A stretch of DNA of 64,000 nt from Campylobacter sp. RM12651 (GTDB lineage: Bacteria > Campylobacterota > Campylobacteria > Campylobacterales > Campylobacteraceae). The position numbers and the translations under genes were made by a program. Location of the stretch: assembly GCF_022369475.1 (NCBI RefSeq), contig NZ_CP059600.1, positions 1,302,001 to 1,366,000 of the forward strand. The letters run 5' to 3'. This document shows, one piece after another, positions 52,751 through 61,085 of the stretch (positions are counted from its first letter, which is position 1; each line of letters opens with the position of its first letter). The notes under the pieces were generated by a model. The model had not been told where the DNA came from and did not search any database. It saw nothing but the letters and a program-made list of their open reading frames with translations.

Positions 52751-53380
52751 ATGGGATTAATAGATAGTATTAGTTTTTTATGGGCTAACAATGGTAGCTT
52801 TTTAGTATTACTTTTTTATGGGGCTTTATTCTTAATAATTGTATTTATTGCTTTTTCTTTGATATCTACTGAACCTGCTTTTTTGGTTTTTAGTTTGCTT
52901 TCTAGTCTTGCTGCTTTTTTGTTTAGTCTTCTAATAACTAAGGAAGCAAATCTGATAATTGAAAAGCAAGAAAAAGAAAAGCAAGAACAAATTGAAAAAA
53001 ATAAGCAACTTGAAATAAGTAAAATGTGTTTTAAGCTTGATACAAGCATTGAGTCAGACTTAAAAAAAGATGAACTACAAGAAAAACCAATATATGCTTT
53101 ATATGAATTATCTAATAATTATTATTTTGATTTAGAAAAAATGCAAAATGCTTATTACGAAAAAAATCAGAATTCAAATGGCTTTAGTGATAATAAAGAG
53201 CTAATTAAAAAATATTCATTCGGCTATAAAAATCTCTTAGAAATACAAAAAGAAATAGGCACTCGTAGAGTGTATTGTTTTAAAAACTATTGTGGGGATA
53301 TATATTATAAAAGTGAGCTAGATAATATCGATTCTATGTTGAAATATTATATAAAATTAAAATGTAAAAAGGAGTTATAA
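52751..53380 (+). CDS. Membrane protein, 209 aa, with cytoplasmic tail
   Basis: Two N-terminal membrane helices (GSFLVLLFYGALFLIIVFIA and FLVFSLLSSLAAFLFSLLI) followed by a coiled-coil-like EKQEKEKQEQIEKNKQLE stretch and a soluble domain of about 110 residues. Not recognised. AAGGAGATTTTA precedes the ATG. One nt separates it from the next gene. Confidence 0.6.
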   Translation: MGLIDSISFLWANNGSFLVLLFYGALFLIIVFIAFSLISTEPAFLVFSLLSSLAAFLFSLLITKEANLIIEKQEKEKQEQIEKNKQLEISKMCFKLDTSIESDLKKDELQEKPIYALYELSNNYYFDLEKMQNAYYEKNQNSNGFSDNKELIKKYSFGYKNLLEIQKEIGTRRVYCFKNYCGDIYYKSELDNIDSMLKYYIKLKCKKEL

Positions 53381-53381
53381 A

Positions 53382-54122
53382 ATGAATTTAGAAAAAATGC
53401 TAGAGATTAAAAAAAGACTAAATGCGTGGTCTTGTAAGAATAAGTTATATGTGATCAAACAAAGGCAAACATATATAGCTGATGTTTTAGATAAAGTCCA
53501 TAAATGCTATTCAACAAATAATGACTATGAGCTTATTAGTAATTTATGTGATATTGCTATTTATACACTAAATATTTTAGAAGATGCAGATATTAGCAAA
53601 GAATCAGAATATAATTTGTTTTTCTATACTGACTGTGAATGCAATTACAACAACGACAATACTGAAACTCTTCTGCAAAAGATTACAACATACGAATTTT
53701 TTGATGACAGATTAAACTTTAAAGATAAAACCATAACAGCTCAAAGATTAATTTCTTTGTGTATGTTAAAAATTAAACTTTTAGGTAAAGACCCTTTCAA
53801 ATGCCTAGAAGAGAAAATAAAAGAATATGAAACATACTCATATAATAGCATATCAAAACAAAGGGAGTTAGGTGCATATACTTTAAGTGAAGCTAAGCAA
53901 CAAGCAAGAATATATTTTTCTAATGATAATTGGACTAAGTTATATACTGATGATGTTAAAGAAACCGAAGAATACTATATATTTAATGTAACTTATGAAA
54001 CTGCTGATTACAAATTAATACCTTTTTATATGCGTGGAGATTTGGAACAATATACAAATAGCGAGTTTAAAGTCAAAAAATGGTATTTCGCTAGGCTTTT
54101 AAATTGTGAGCCAAAGGATTAA
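53382..54122 (+). CDS. Unknown 246-aa protein, longer paralogue of the gene at 40723
   Basis: Not recognised. Residues 1-145 are a paralogue of the 141-aa protein after tdk (NLEKMLEIKKRLNAWSCKN; KCLEEKIKEYE). Residues 150-246 are an added domain with LSEAKQQARIYFSNDNWTKL and aromatic strands, ending near KKWYFARLLNCEPKD. The element has thus used the same helical domain twice, once alone and once fused. The next gene overlaps. Confidence 0.62.
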   Translation: MNLEKMLEIKKRLNAWSCKNKLYVIKQRQTYIADVLDKVHKCYSTNNDYELISNLCDIAIYTLNILEDADISKESEYNLFFYTDCECNYNNDNTETLLQKITTYEFFDDRLNFKDKTITAQRLISLCMLKIKLLGKDPFKCLEEKIKEYETYSYNSISKQRELGAYTLSEAKQQARIYFSNDNWTKLYTDDVKETEEYYIFNVTYETADYKLIPFYMRGDLEQYTNSEFKVKKWYFARLLNCEPKD

Positions 54123-54126
54123 AATA

Positions 54127-54372
54127 ATGTTAGAAACATTAGCCTTGATATTTTTTTCTTCACTTGTAGTAGGAATTGGCTTTATAGTGTTTTATAAATT
54201 ATACGAATTTTTATGGTGGTTAGAAATTTATCAATATCGTAAAATCAAATATAAACACTATATAAGATTAAGTGATGATCAGAAAAAAGAATTAAATTTA
54301 ATGGTGGTTCTTAAAAAAAATGAAGAAGAGCAAAAAGAGAGAAAAAAAAGAAAAAACAAATGGGGATTTTAA
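54127..54372 (+). CDS. Small membrane protein, 81 aa
   Basis: Start placed at 54127, with AAAGGATTAAAATA upstream; the longer frame from 54106 would overlap the previous gene. One strong membrane helix (ALIFFSSLVVGIGFIVFYKL) and a highly basic, Lys/Glu-rich C-terminus ending KERKKRKNKWGF. Not recognised. Confidence 0.5.
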   Translation: MLETLALIFFSSLVVGIGFIVFYKLYEFLWWLEIYQYRKIKYKHYIRLSDDQKKELNLMVVLKKNEEEQKERKKRKNKWGF

Positions 54373-54386
54373 GTAAGGAGAAATTA

Positions 54387-54626
54387 ATGAAATTAGAAAA
54401 CATAAAAATCGGAGCTAGTCCAATAAGTAATCGTATTTATGTAGGAGAATTGAATAAAAATCAAACTGAATGGAAAAACAAAGTAGATGTTACAGATGAT
54501 GTGGTTTTAGCAATGATTACCTATTTAAAAAACAACAATAACAATATTAAAGGCTCATTTTGCAGTGGCAATACTAAAGTTGATTTTAAATTAACTTTAG
54601 ATTTAAAAGAAAGCGAAATTAAATAA
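54387..54626 (+). CDS. Unknown 79-aa protein
   Basis: Start at 54387, just after TAAGGAGAAATTA. The sequence KLENIKIGASPISNRIYVGE and NGSFCSGN-type loops suggest a small beta protein: GASPISNRIYVGELN is reminiscent of small phage proteins of the DUF7446 type (which often start with this phrase), but I give this as a resemblance only. Overlaps the next start by 1 nt. Confidence 0.5.
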   Translation: MKLENIKIGASPISNRIYVGELNKNQTEWKNKVDVTDDVVLAMITYLKNNNNNIKGSFCSGNTKVDFKLTLDLKESEIK

Positions 54627-54910
54627 TGAATATGTTAGAAATAATCAAATTTATAGATGAGCTTATTAGAAAAGAATATAAAGGAAATGAAGAAATATCT
54701 TCTTTTTACTTAATATCGCTTATTACAAAAGCTGTTATGAATGATAATGAAAAAAATAAAACAGATTTACATAATTATATTATTAAAAAATTTGATTATT
54801 TAGAACAAAAGACATGTAGCTATATGATTTCCATTATAGACATATATATTACATTAGCTACGATGTATTTTAAAAAAGAGTGTGAAAACTTAAAAAATAC
54901 TAACAACTAA
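54626..54910 (+). CDS. Unknown 94-aa helical protein
   Basis: Not recognised. All-helical small protein (MLEIIKFIDELIRKEYKG; YMISIIDIYITLATMYFKKE). ATG overlaps the TAA of the previous gene by one base. No clear ribosome-binding site, so translation by coupling is likely. Confidence 0.45.
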   Translation: MNMLEIIKFIDELIRKEYKGNEEISSFYLISLITKAVMNDNEKNKTDLHNYIIKKFDYLEQKTCSYMISIIDIYITLATMYFKKECENLKNTNN

Positions 54911-54929
54911 AAAACTAATAGGAGTAAAA

Positions 54930-55403
54930 ATGAAAAAAGAAAGCTTATTAGAACAATTGTTCTTTAGACAAGATTATATGTTAGATTTACTACAAGAACT
55001 TACGCCATATTTTAAATCCAAAAAAATCAAAATTATTGATGATATAGATGAGGTAAAGAATAAACTTAGCTACTTAAAAAATAAAAATGATTTGCAAAGC
55101 TTAGTGGTTAGCTTTGATATAACCATTAAAAATCAAAACGACCTTAGCATTAAATTTAAAAAGAGCTATGAACAAATAATTGAAACAGATATTTTTAATG
55201 ATAGTATATTGCAAAAAGTAATTGTTTTAAAATTTGAAACTTTAAATCCTATTGAAATTGAAAATATCAATATTGAGAACCAAAGTATTTTTATTCAATA
55301 TGTTAAAAAATCAACTTATGATTGTGGCATTTCATATTCGTATTCTTTTTACAATGTTGCTTTGAATGATATTAAAAAGGTTGTTGAATATTTATTATTA
55401 TAA
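54930..55403 (+). CDS. Unknown 157-aa protein
   Basis: Not recognised. Helical N-terminus (LEQLFFRQDYMLDLLQELTP) and a C-terminal half rich in beta strands (FETLNPIEIENINIENQSIF). AATAGGAGTAAAA precedes the ATG. Last gene before the repeated promoter at 55424. Confidence 0.5.
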   Translation: MKKESLLEQLFFRQDYMLDLLQELTPYFKSKKIKIIDDIDEVKNKLSYLKNKNDLQSLVVSFDITIKNQNDLSIKFKKSYEQIIETDIFNDSILQKVIVLKFETLNPIEIENINIENQSIFIQYVKKSTYDCGISYSYSFYNVALNDIKKVVEYLLL

Positions 55404-55423
55404 TAATTATTACTTTTTATTAT

Positions 55424-55495
55424 ATATTTAAGTAAATATTTAGGTTAAAACTATATAATTTTGGTGTAAATTAAATAGATAAGGATTTATTATGA
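55424..55495 (+). repeat. 72-nt direct repeat holding a promoter and ribosome-binding site, copy 1
   Basis: Identical to 57865-57936. It runs from 68 nt upstream of the ATG through the first base after it and includes TATAAT (about 55453-55458) and AAGGATTTATT before the start codon. Two unrelated genes are thus under the same control region. Confidence 0.9.
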
Positions 55496-56364
55496 TTATA
55501 AAAAACCAAAATGAAATTCAAACATTTATAGATTTAATGTCAGAAAAAAATGATGTTAATGTAGTTAGTTTTCAAGATATAAAAAACCCATATCACATTA
55601 ATTATGAAATTGATTTTTATGACCTTGATTTAGGGAATATTTGTGAAAACAAAGACCTAGTTAAGAGTTTAGAAAATTCTAATTTGCCAATACTAAATTT
55701 TGGCGATGAGTTATTAAAAGCAATGTATAAATATGATGTTGATATTGAAAAACTTAAACTTACAGAGTGTGCAAAATCTAGCTTATTCCAAACAGAAGTT
55801 TTAACCCCAAAAGAAAAATATCATTTTTTCAAGAAAATAAAAAGTTTTGATGATTTTAGCTATATTGTATCAAGCATATATATGAATGAAGAAGATGGTA
55901 GTAATGAAGTTTTTGATTTATCAATGGTTGAACTTAGCGATACTAAATTTCAAAACTTTGCTAGGTGGGAAACTACTTTTTGTTTTTCTATGTCAGAAAA
56001 TCTAAAAACATTTTACGAATTGTTTGAAAATATATCTGAAGAAAGATTAGAAAAAATATTTAATATTTGGAATAGTTTCTTTAGTATCTTTACAGTGTAT
56101 CAGCTAACTGAATATTATAAAGCAATTCATTATTTAGAAAATCCACACTTGTTACCAAAGCAGCTACAACCAAATTTCTTAAAAAGTGCGGCTATGAATC
56201 AAGAGTTTTCTTTTTTAAAGGAAGAATTTAATAAGGAAAGCGAACATAAAATGGGCTTTTTCCTAGAAAAAATAGAAACAGATTTTGATGAAAAAAAGCA
56301 AGAGCAATATAAAAAAATATATTATGCTTTTGAAATGCAATATGCAATAGATAATTGTTTTTAA
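55492..56364 (+). CDS. Unknown 290-aa protein
   Basis: Not recognised. Acidic, soluble, largely helical (FQTEVLTPKEKYHFFKKIKS; EHKMGFFLEKIETDFDEKKQ). It is the first gene after repeated promoter copy 1, and its first codon region is copied along with the promoter. No similarity to the gene after copy 2 beyond the shared first two bases. Confidence 0.55.
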   Translation: MIIKNQNEIQTFIDLMSEKNDVNVVSFQDIKNPYHINYEIDFYDLDLGNICENKDLVKSLENSNLPILNFGDELLKAMYKYDVDIEKLKLTECAKSSLFQTEVLTPKEKYHFFKKIKSFDDFSYIVSSIYMNEEDGSNEVFDLSMVELSDTKFQNFARWETTFCFSMSENLKTFYELFENISEERLEKIFNIWNSFFSIFTVYQLTEYYKAIHYLENPHLLPKQLQPNFLKSAAMNQEFSFLKEEFNKESEHKMGFFLEKIETDFDEKKQEQYKKIYYAFEMQYAIDNCF

Positions 56365-56374
56365 AGGAGTAGAT

Positions 56375-56482
56375 ATGGTTTATAAATGAATTGAGTATAA
56401 AGCTATAAAATGTGATTGTGGTTATGAATATATAAAGCATTTTTGCAAGACTATATTAGATAGATTAATACAAACAAATTGA
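56375..56482 (+). pseudogene. Short gene interrupted by TGA at codon 5
   Basis: AAAGGAGTAGAT gives a very good ribosome-binding site, but the frame is ATG GTT TAT AAA TGA; beyond the stop the frame stays open for 30 codons (IEYKAIKCDCGYEYIKHFCK...) with three Cys. A single TGG-to-TGA change would explain it. As it stands a 4-residue peptide would be made. Confidence 0.5.
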
Positions 56483-56507
56483 TAGATTGTTTTTGGAGTG
56501 TTAGTAT

Positions 56508-56710
56508 ATGTATATAAAGAAAAAAATAGCTCTTGCGATTATTATAGCTAGTATCATTATGAATATTACTTGCATAATTATTTTATCATTACCAAATGTT
56601 TTTCCAAAAGCAAGTGATCCACAATTTCAGCAAGAGTATATTGTAGGTATTTTTTACCTAGCTTTGTAGGTATATTTTTGCTTTTAAGTATGAAAAAATA
56701 TTGGAGATAA
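56508..56710 (+). pseudogene. Small membrane protein with a frameshift in a T6 run
   Basis: The open frame ends at 56669 after 53 residues (KKKIALAIIIASIIMNITCI... one membrane helix). Adding one T to the T6 run at 56650-56655 extends it to GIFLPSFVGIFLLLSMKKYW and a second helix, ending at 56710, four nt before the next gene's ATG, which is the spacing expected in this operon. Decay, slippage-based switching, or read error. Confidence 0.5.
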
Positions 56711-56713
56711 TTT

Positions 56714-57253
56714 ATGAATGAAATTATGAATATTACAAACTTTAAAATACCAAACAAAACAAGAAACATTATAGTATTTCTTATGTTTTTAAGTGGAATT
56801 TGGTTTTGGTTTGATAAAACTTTTGGGTGGGTTGGTGTTGTTTTTTTAGGTTTATCGGCATGGTATTTTGCTTATTGTTTTGACCCTAGTGGTCCTCTAT
56901 TTAATTACAGAATAGAAGAAGAATATAAGCAAAAGACTTTGCTTATAATTGAAAATTTTTTAGTTTTTGTCAAAAATAATAAAGATTTTTTACCTCAACA
57001 AACTTATGAAGAAATTATGCAAAAAACTACTAATTTTTTTGCAATAGACTATAAAACAGAACAAGATAAGAGCGATAGTGAGATAAGCCTAACAAAAAAA
57101 GAGTTTAAAAATGAATATAACAATTTCATATTCAGAATAAATGCTACAGCTAGATTTAGTCCTATTTTCTTTAATAAACAATCGTTAGATAGCTTAATAA
57201 ATAGACTTTTAGAACTTGAAAAAACAATAGTTATTGAAGAAGAAAGGTGTTGA
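56714..57253 (+). CDS. Membrane protein, 179 aa
   Basis: Not recognised. Two adjacent hydrophobic segments (NIIVFLMFLSGIWFWF and FGWVGVVFLGLSAWYFAYCF) near residues 15-55, then a soluble C-terminal domain of about 120 residues, mostly helical. Overlaps the next gene by 7 nt. Confidence 0.58.
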   Translation: MNEIMNITNFKIPNKTRNIIVFLMFLSGIWFWFDKTFGWVGVVFLGLSAWYFAYCFDPSGPLFNYRIEEEYKQKTLLIIENFLVFVKNNKDFLPQQTYEEIMQKTTNFFAIDYKTEQDKSDSEISLTKKEFKNEYNNFIFRINATARFSPIFFNKQSLDSLINRLLELEKTIVIEEERC

Positions 57254-57843
57254 TTTTGGTTTATAATGGCTTTGAATATCAAATAAAATTAGTGCAAAAA
57301 GAGAAACTTTTATTTTATAGAGTTTATGTTGCTACTTATTTTTATCCACATTTATTCAATGTGAAAAGCTTTTTAAAACTTAGACTGAGTATGCTAAAGA
57401 AAAAATCACGCAATGTTGTAGATATTTACTATAGTAGCTTTATAAAAGATGATGTTTTGTTTATATCTTCTTTAGAACTTAAATTAAATAACCACGCTAA
57501 TTTTATTTATAGCTTTGATATAAAATCTACGAGAAAAGATAACATGATGGATAAAATAGAAGAATTGATAAAATATCTTATTGATAATGTAGAAGTAAAA
57601 CAAATTAAGCCTTTAGAAGAAAAATATCTTCGTTTAAGCGATATTCTTAGCGAAGAGGATATTAACAAGAAGATTAATGCTGTTACCAGTGTTTTGCCTA
57701 TTACAAAAAAAGCTTTGGTTGAGCATTTGGGTTATACTGAGAATTTTTTATATCAATCTAGTGCAAAAGAAAAATATTCTGATAAATTTATTAAGGCTCT
57801 AAATGGATATATTGAACTAGAAAAAATTAAGCATAAATATTAG
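57247..57843 (+). CDS. Unknown 198-aa protein, possible DNA-binding C-terminus
   Basis: Not recognised. It appears to start at a TTG overlapping the previous stop. The C-terminal third, VTSVLPITKKALVEHLGYTE followed by NFLYQSS and a helix, has the look of a helix-turn-helix (compare plasmid transcription regulators), though no family can be named. The N-terminal part is beta-rich. Confidence 0.5.
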   Translation: MLILVYNGFEYQIKLVQKEKLLFYRVYVATYFYPHLFNVKSFLKLRLSMLKKKSRNVVDIYYSSFIKDDVLFISSLELKLNNHANFIYSFDIKSTRKDNMMDKIEELIKYLIDNVEVKQIKPLEEKYLRLSDILSEEDINKKINAVTSVLPITKKALVEHLGYTENFLYQSSAKEKYSDKFIKALNGYIELEKIKHKY

Positions 57844-57864
57844 AGTTATTATTCATAAATATTC

Positions 57865-57936
57865 ATATTTAAGTAAATATTTAGGTTAAAACTATATAAT
57901 TTTGGTGTAAATTAAATAGATAAGGATTTATTATGA
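57865..57936 (+). repeat. 72-nt direct repeat holding a promoter and ribosome-binding site, copy 2
   Basis: Identical to 55424-55495 from ATATTTAAGTAAATATTTAG to one base beyond the start codon. A recent duplication or gene conversion, since not one base differs. Confidence 0.9.
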
Positions 57937-58475
57937 AAAATATTTTTGAAGATTTTTTAAATAATATGGAATTAGATTTTGAGTATTCAATAGCTAAGCA
58001 TAATGATAATGAGATAAGTTTATTTATAAATAACGAATATGAAGAAGATAGCTTTTGCTTAGATTTAGATTTTAAAAATAAAAAAGCTGTAGTTTATCCC
58101 TACGGACACCCAGATAGTTCTTTTAATGAAGATTTTTTTAATCGTATTAAACCACTTGTGAGTTACTTTGATGGGAGAAATATTGAATGCTTTGATTATT
58201 ATGTGATTTGTTCAGTAATTAATCAAATAGTATTTCATATCAATAATGGAGTTTATTATCCTAAAGAGATACAAAAACAAGGAAAAAAGCGTATTAAAGA
58301 TGAGGTAGATAATCTAAACGATGCTTTTGAAAAAGCTAAAACTCAATTAGAGTCTAGCGAATATATTTATAGTGTTAATGAGTATGAAAATGAATATGCT
58401 TTTACAATAAAAGATAAAATTGCTTGTGGCGAAAGATATATTGTTGTAAAAAGAATGGTAGATACTCACAATTAA
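57933..58475 (+). CDS. Unknown 180-aa acidic protein
   Basis: Not recognised. Acidic, soluble: SLFINNEYEEDSFCLDLDFK gives a beta-rich first half, and a helical segment (RIKDEVDNLNDAFEKAKTQL) precedes a final strand-rich part. Under the repeated promoter copy 2. Confidence 0.52.
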   Translation: MKNIFEDFLNNMELDFEYSIAKHNDNEISLFINNEYEEDSFCLDLDFKNKKAVVYPYGHPDSSFNEDFFNRIKPLVSYFDGRNIECFDYYVICSVINQIVFHINNGVYYPKEIQKQGKKRIKDEVDNLNDAFEKAKTQLESSEYIYSVNEYENEYAFTIKDKIACGERYIVVKRMVDTHN

Positions 58476-58486
58476 AAGAATACTAA

Positions 58487-58702
58487 ATGATTTTAGAAAG
58501 TATTCTATACCACGCTATTTATAAGTTCAATCTCAATAATAAAGACCAAGAAATATATAATTATTATATTTATGATGATGAGGTTATTTTATATCATAAA
58601 CATTTTTATAATAAATATTCAAGCTACTATATATGTAGAAGTTTAGAAGATATAGATGATATTTTGCGTGGTTGCTTAAGTTTTGCATATTATTATAAAT
58701 AA
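58487..58702 (+). CDS. Unknown 71-aa Tyr-rich protein
   Basis: Not recognised. Unusual composition, with 14 Tyr in 71 residues (YNYYIYDDEVILYHKHFYNK). ATG is 11 nt after the previous stop, without a strong ribosome-binding site. Overlap with the following fragment's region suggests a real operon position, but support is modest. Confidence 0.42.
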   Translation: MILESILYHAIYKFNLNNKDQEIYNYYIYDDEVILYHKHFYNKYSSYYICRSLEDIDDILRGCLSFAYYYK

Positions 58703-58715
58703 AAATAGGATTAGT

Positions 58716-59190
58716 ATGACTACTCAAGATATAGAAAAAGCAGTAGAATTAACTTTGAAAAATCTATCTTTAGATAAAACAAACAATATTGATACTATTT
58801 ACATAGCTAATCAATTAGGTTATTGTGTTTACGAGGCTAATTTTAGTAGCAAAGAAGAGATTTTAAGTATTTTAAATAAAAATAAAAAAAACTATTCATA
58901 TTAATAAATATGAAAATATTATCACAAAACGCTTTTTAATAGCTCGTAGTATAGCACATATCATATTGCATGATAAAATAGAGCATATATATTTTAAAAA
59001 TAACTATAAAAATGATAGTAAAGATTATGAAGCAGATGTTTTTGCATCTATATTGCTTATTCCTAAAAAAAGAATTGAACAAGCTTGGCAACTTGCAGAC
59101 TATAATATAGAAAAACTAGCTCAAATTTTAAATAATTTTCCCAAAAAAGTGATTTTAATGCGATTGTTATCATTGGAAATAATAGTTTAA
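58716..59190 (+). pseudogene. ImmA/IrrE-like metallopeptidase, frameshifted, active site lost
   Basis: The first frame (to 58904) reads TTQDIEKAVELTLKNLSLDK and continues in the next frame as TKRFLIARSIAHIILHDKIE and DYEADVFASILLIPKKRIEQ, the layout of ImmA/IrrE (COG2856) proteins: an RFTIAHELGHxxLH helix, then EYEAN-type FA...LLMP. The shift falls at an A8 run (about 58886-58893). The HEXXH motif is also gone: AHELGH is AR-SIAH here, so even a repaired frame should be inactive. Such enzymes normally cut element repressors. Confidence 0.7.
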
Positions 59191-59477
59191 ACAATAAACC
59201 ATTTAGTAATATTTTTTATTCATATTGTAAGGATTATTAAAAAAAGGTGTATAGTTTTATCACACATATAAATTAACCTTAATATGTGTAGTTAAAGATA
59301 TTAACTCTTGACAAACATACTCCTTTCATACAAAAAAGTATGTAGATAAACATTTGTTTCTCATGTTTACAAAAAACTAAACTTTCTTAATTATACTATT
59401 TTTTTAGTATAATTAAGTTTATTTTCATTTTAATATACTATAATATTAGAATAAAAAACAGGAATTAAAGGAATTAT
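59191..59477. promoter_or_regulatory. Regulatory region with inverted repeats
   Basis: No gene. TTGACA at about 59307 is followed by an inverted CATACT...AGTATG (about 59315-59342). At 59386-59417 lies a perfect 12-bp inverted repeat, CTTAATTATACT with an eight-base T-rich loop, fit for a terminator or an operator. The promoter box ACTATAATATTAGAATAAAA at 59437-59456 lies about 20 nt before the next ATG. Confidence 0.55.
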
Positions 59478-60242
59478 ATGGGAAATAGATGTTATGTAGC
59501 ACAAGTAGATAAAGAAAACAAAAAAATTGAAATGTTTTACAATCATTGGAATGGTGCGTGGGATAGCATAGAACCTACGCTTGATTTAGCAAGACATTTA
59601 AATACTGATTTTAAAGGCTTAGCTAAGATTAATGAATTAGCTTTTAATTATGGCAAATTGCGTGAAGAACCATATTTAATTGAAGATAGTTTCAATATTG
59701 CTAATTTTTGTAAAGATTTCGATCTAGGAGATAATGGTGTTTATTTTATAAATAAAAACTTTGAACTAAAATATCACTATCAAAAAATTGGTCTTACTGA
59801 AGATATTGTGCACGATTATGATGGAATACTAGAGCATATCATAAAAGAAAACAAGTTAAATATAAATATAAAAGATGTAAAAAGACATAATCTTTTTGAA
59901 AATAAAACTAATATTGATGAGGTAACAAGTAAAATCCTTAAAGCTTTAGAAAAGCAATATGGCAAATTAGAGCTATATTTTACAAATGCTATGAGCGAAC
60001 TTATCCAAAAAGAATTATCTAATATAAATCAAAACAAAATATACATATCTAATACCCAAAATATAGATTTTAATATTAGTTGTGAAACTGATTATGATAG
60101 CGTGGATACTGAGTTTTGGTTTTATTTAGAAGAGTCTGAAATGATTGATAATCTAAGAAAAAGATTAGGTTATTTTAAAAAAAGAAATATTTATTTTAAA
60201 TTAAATCCAATTGATACTAAAACATTTTTAGAGTTATTTTAA
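59478..60242 (+). CDS. Unknown 254-aa protein with MGNR...HWNG start
   Basis: The first 45 residues (MGNRCYVAQVDKENKKIEMF, then YNHWNGAWDS) match a motif common in phage and plasmid proteins of unknown function that begin MGNRA and have a YxHWNGxxDS signature. The remaining 200 residues are unfamiliar, helical then beta-rich. AAAGGAATTAT precedes the ATG, and it has its own promoter box, so it starts a new unit. Confidence 0.62.
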   Translation: MGNRCYVAQVDKENKKIEMFYNHWNGAWDSIEPTLDLARHLNTDFKGLAKINELAFNYGKLREEPYLIEDSFNIANFCKDFDLGDNGVYFINKNFELKYHYQKIGLTEDIVHDYDGILEHIIKENKLNINIKDVKRHNLFENKTNIDEVTSKILKALEKQYGKLELYFTNAMSELIQKELSNINQNKIYISNTQNIDFNISCETDYDSVDTEFWFYLEESEMIDNLRKRLGYFKKRNIYFKLNPIDTKTFLELF

Positions 60243-60263
60243 TAAATTAAAAAGGTATAAATT

Positions 60264-60530
60264 ATGGCAAAAAGTAACATTAAAACTATCTATATGATTA
60301 GTGTAATCGCTACGGCGTTTGTTGTTTTAATTTTGAGTGGTTATACAATGGGTGCAGGTAATATTGTTCTTGCTTGGTTGAAATCAAAAGAGGCATTTTG
60401 GGTAGCTGCTATTGGATTATGTGTCGTAAGCTTTTATTGTTATTTAACCGAAAAGTTTGCTTGGGCTTTTGGCTCACTAATAGTAATTGTGCTATTGGCA
60501 TTTAATTGCTTTGTTTTTGTAGGTGCATAA
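60264..60530 (+). CDS. Small membrane protein, 88 aa, three helices
   Basis: Three hydrophobic segments (SVIATAFVVLILSGYTMGAG; AFWVAAIGLCVVSFYCYL; AFGSLIVIVLLAFNCFVFVG). Size and pattern would suit a pilin precursor or a small channel/immunity protein of a conjugation region, but no pilin motif is decisive. AAAAGGTATAAATT precedes the ATG. Confidence 0.5.
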   Translation: MAKSNIKTIYMISVIATAFVVLILSGYTMGAGNIVLAWLKSKEAFWVAAIGLCVVSFYCYLTEKFAWAFGSLIVIVLLAFNCFVFVGA

Positions 60531-60575
60531 ATGAGTCATTATGTTTCTATTTCAAATATTAGGTAAGGATAAACA

Positions 60576-61085
60576 ATGTCGGTAAGTATAAATTTATTAC
60601 CATTGGTGGAAATACTATTGCATATTTTAATATCTTTTGCTTTATTGTTTAATTATTTGATAATTTTTATAATTTTATTTGACATGAAAACAAGCAAATA
60701 TTTTTATTTCTTTAAAAAAAGCTGTTTAATGTGTGTTGGTATTGTGGTATATACTATATTAGAACTCTATATATCTAATAATCCTACATTTTTAGTAATT
60801 TTTTTAGCTTGTTTCTTTATTAGTGGTGATATATTTGATGGATTATTTGTTTTTGTGCTTGAAAAATCAAAATATCCTAGTAGAATTTTTTTGCTTATAT
60901 ATACAATTATCCCATTTTGCTTATTTGCTACTCTTCTAATTTTAGACCCTACTTTATTGGAAGATAAAATTGTGTTTAGCATGTGTGTAATTTTATTTAT
61001 CATAACTATATATCAAATATCTCATTGTGAGGACATTTTTGAATATATTTGTGGAACAAAGGAAACAAGCAATGAAGAAAAATAA
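60576..61085 (+). CDS. Membrane protein, 169 aa, about four to five helices
   Basis: Not recognised. Hydrophobic almost throughout (LVEILLHILISFALLFNYLI; MCVGIVVYTILELYI; FLVIFLACFFISGDIF), with a short charged tail. AAGGATAAACA precedes the ATG. The next gene overlaps by 14 nt. Confidence 0.5.
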   Translation: MSVSINLLPLVEILLHILISFALLFNYLIIFIILFDMKTSKYFYFFKKSCLMCVGIVVYTILELYISNNPTFLVIFLACFFISGDIFDGLFVFVLEKSKYPSRIFLLIYTIIPFCLFATLLILDPTLLEDKIVFSMCVILFIITIYQISHCEDIFEYICGTKETSNEEK

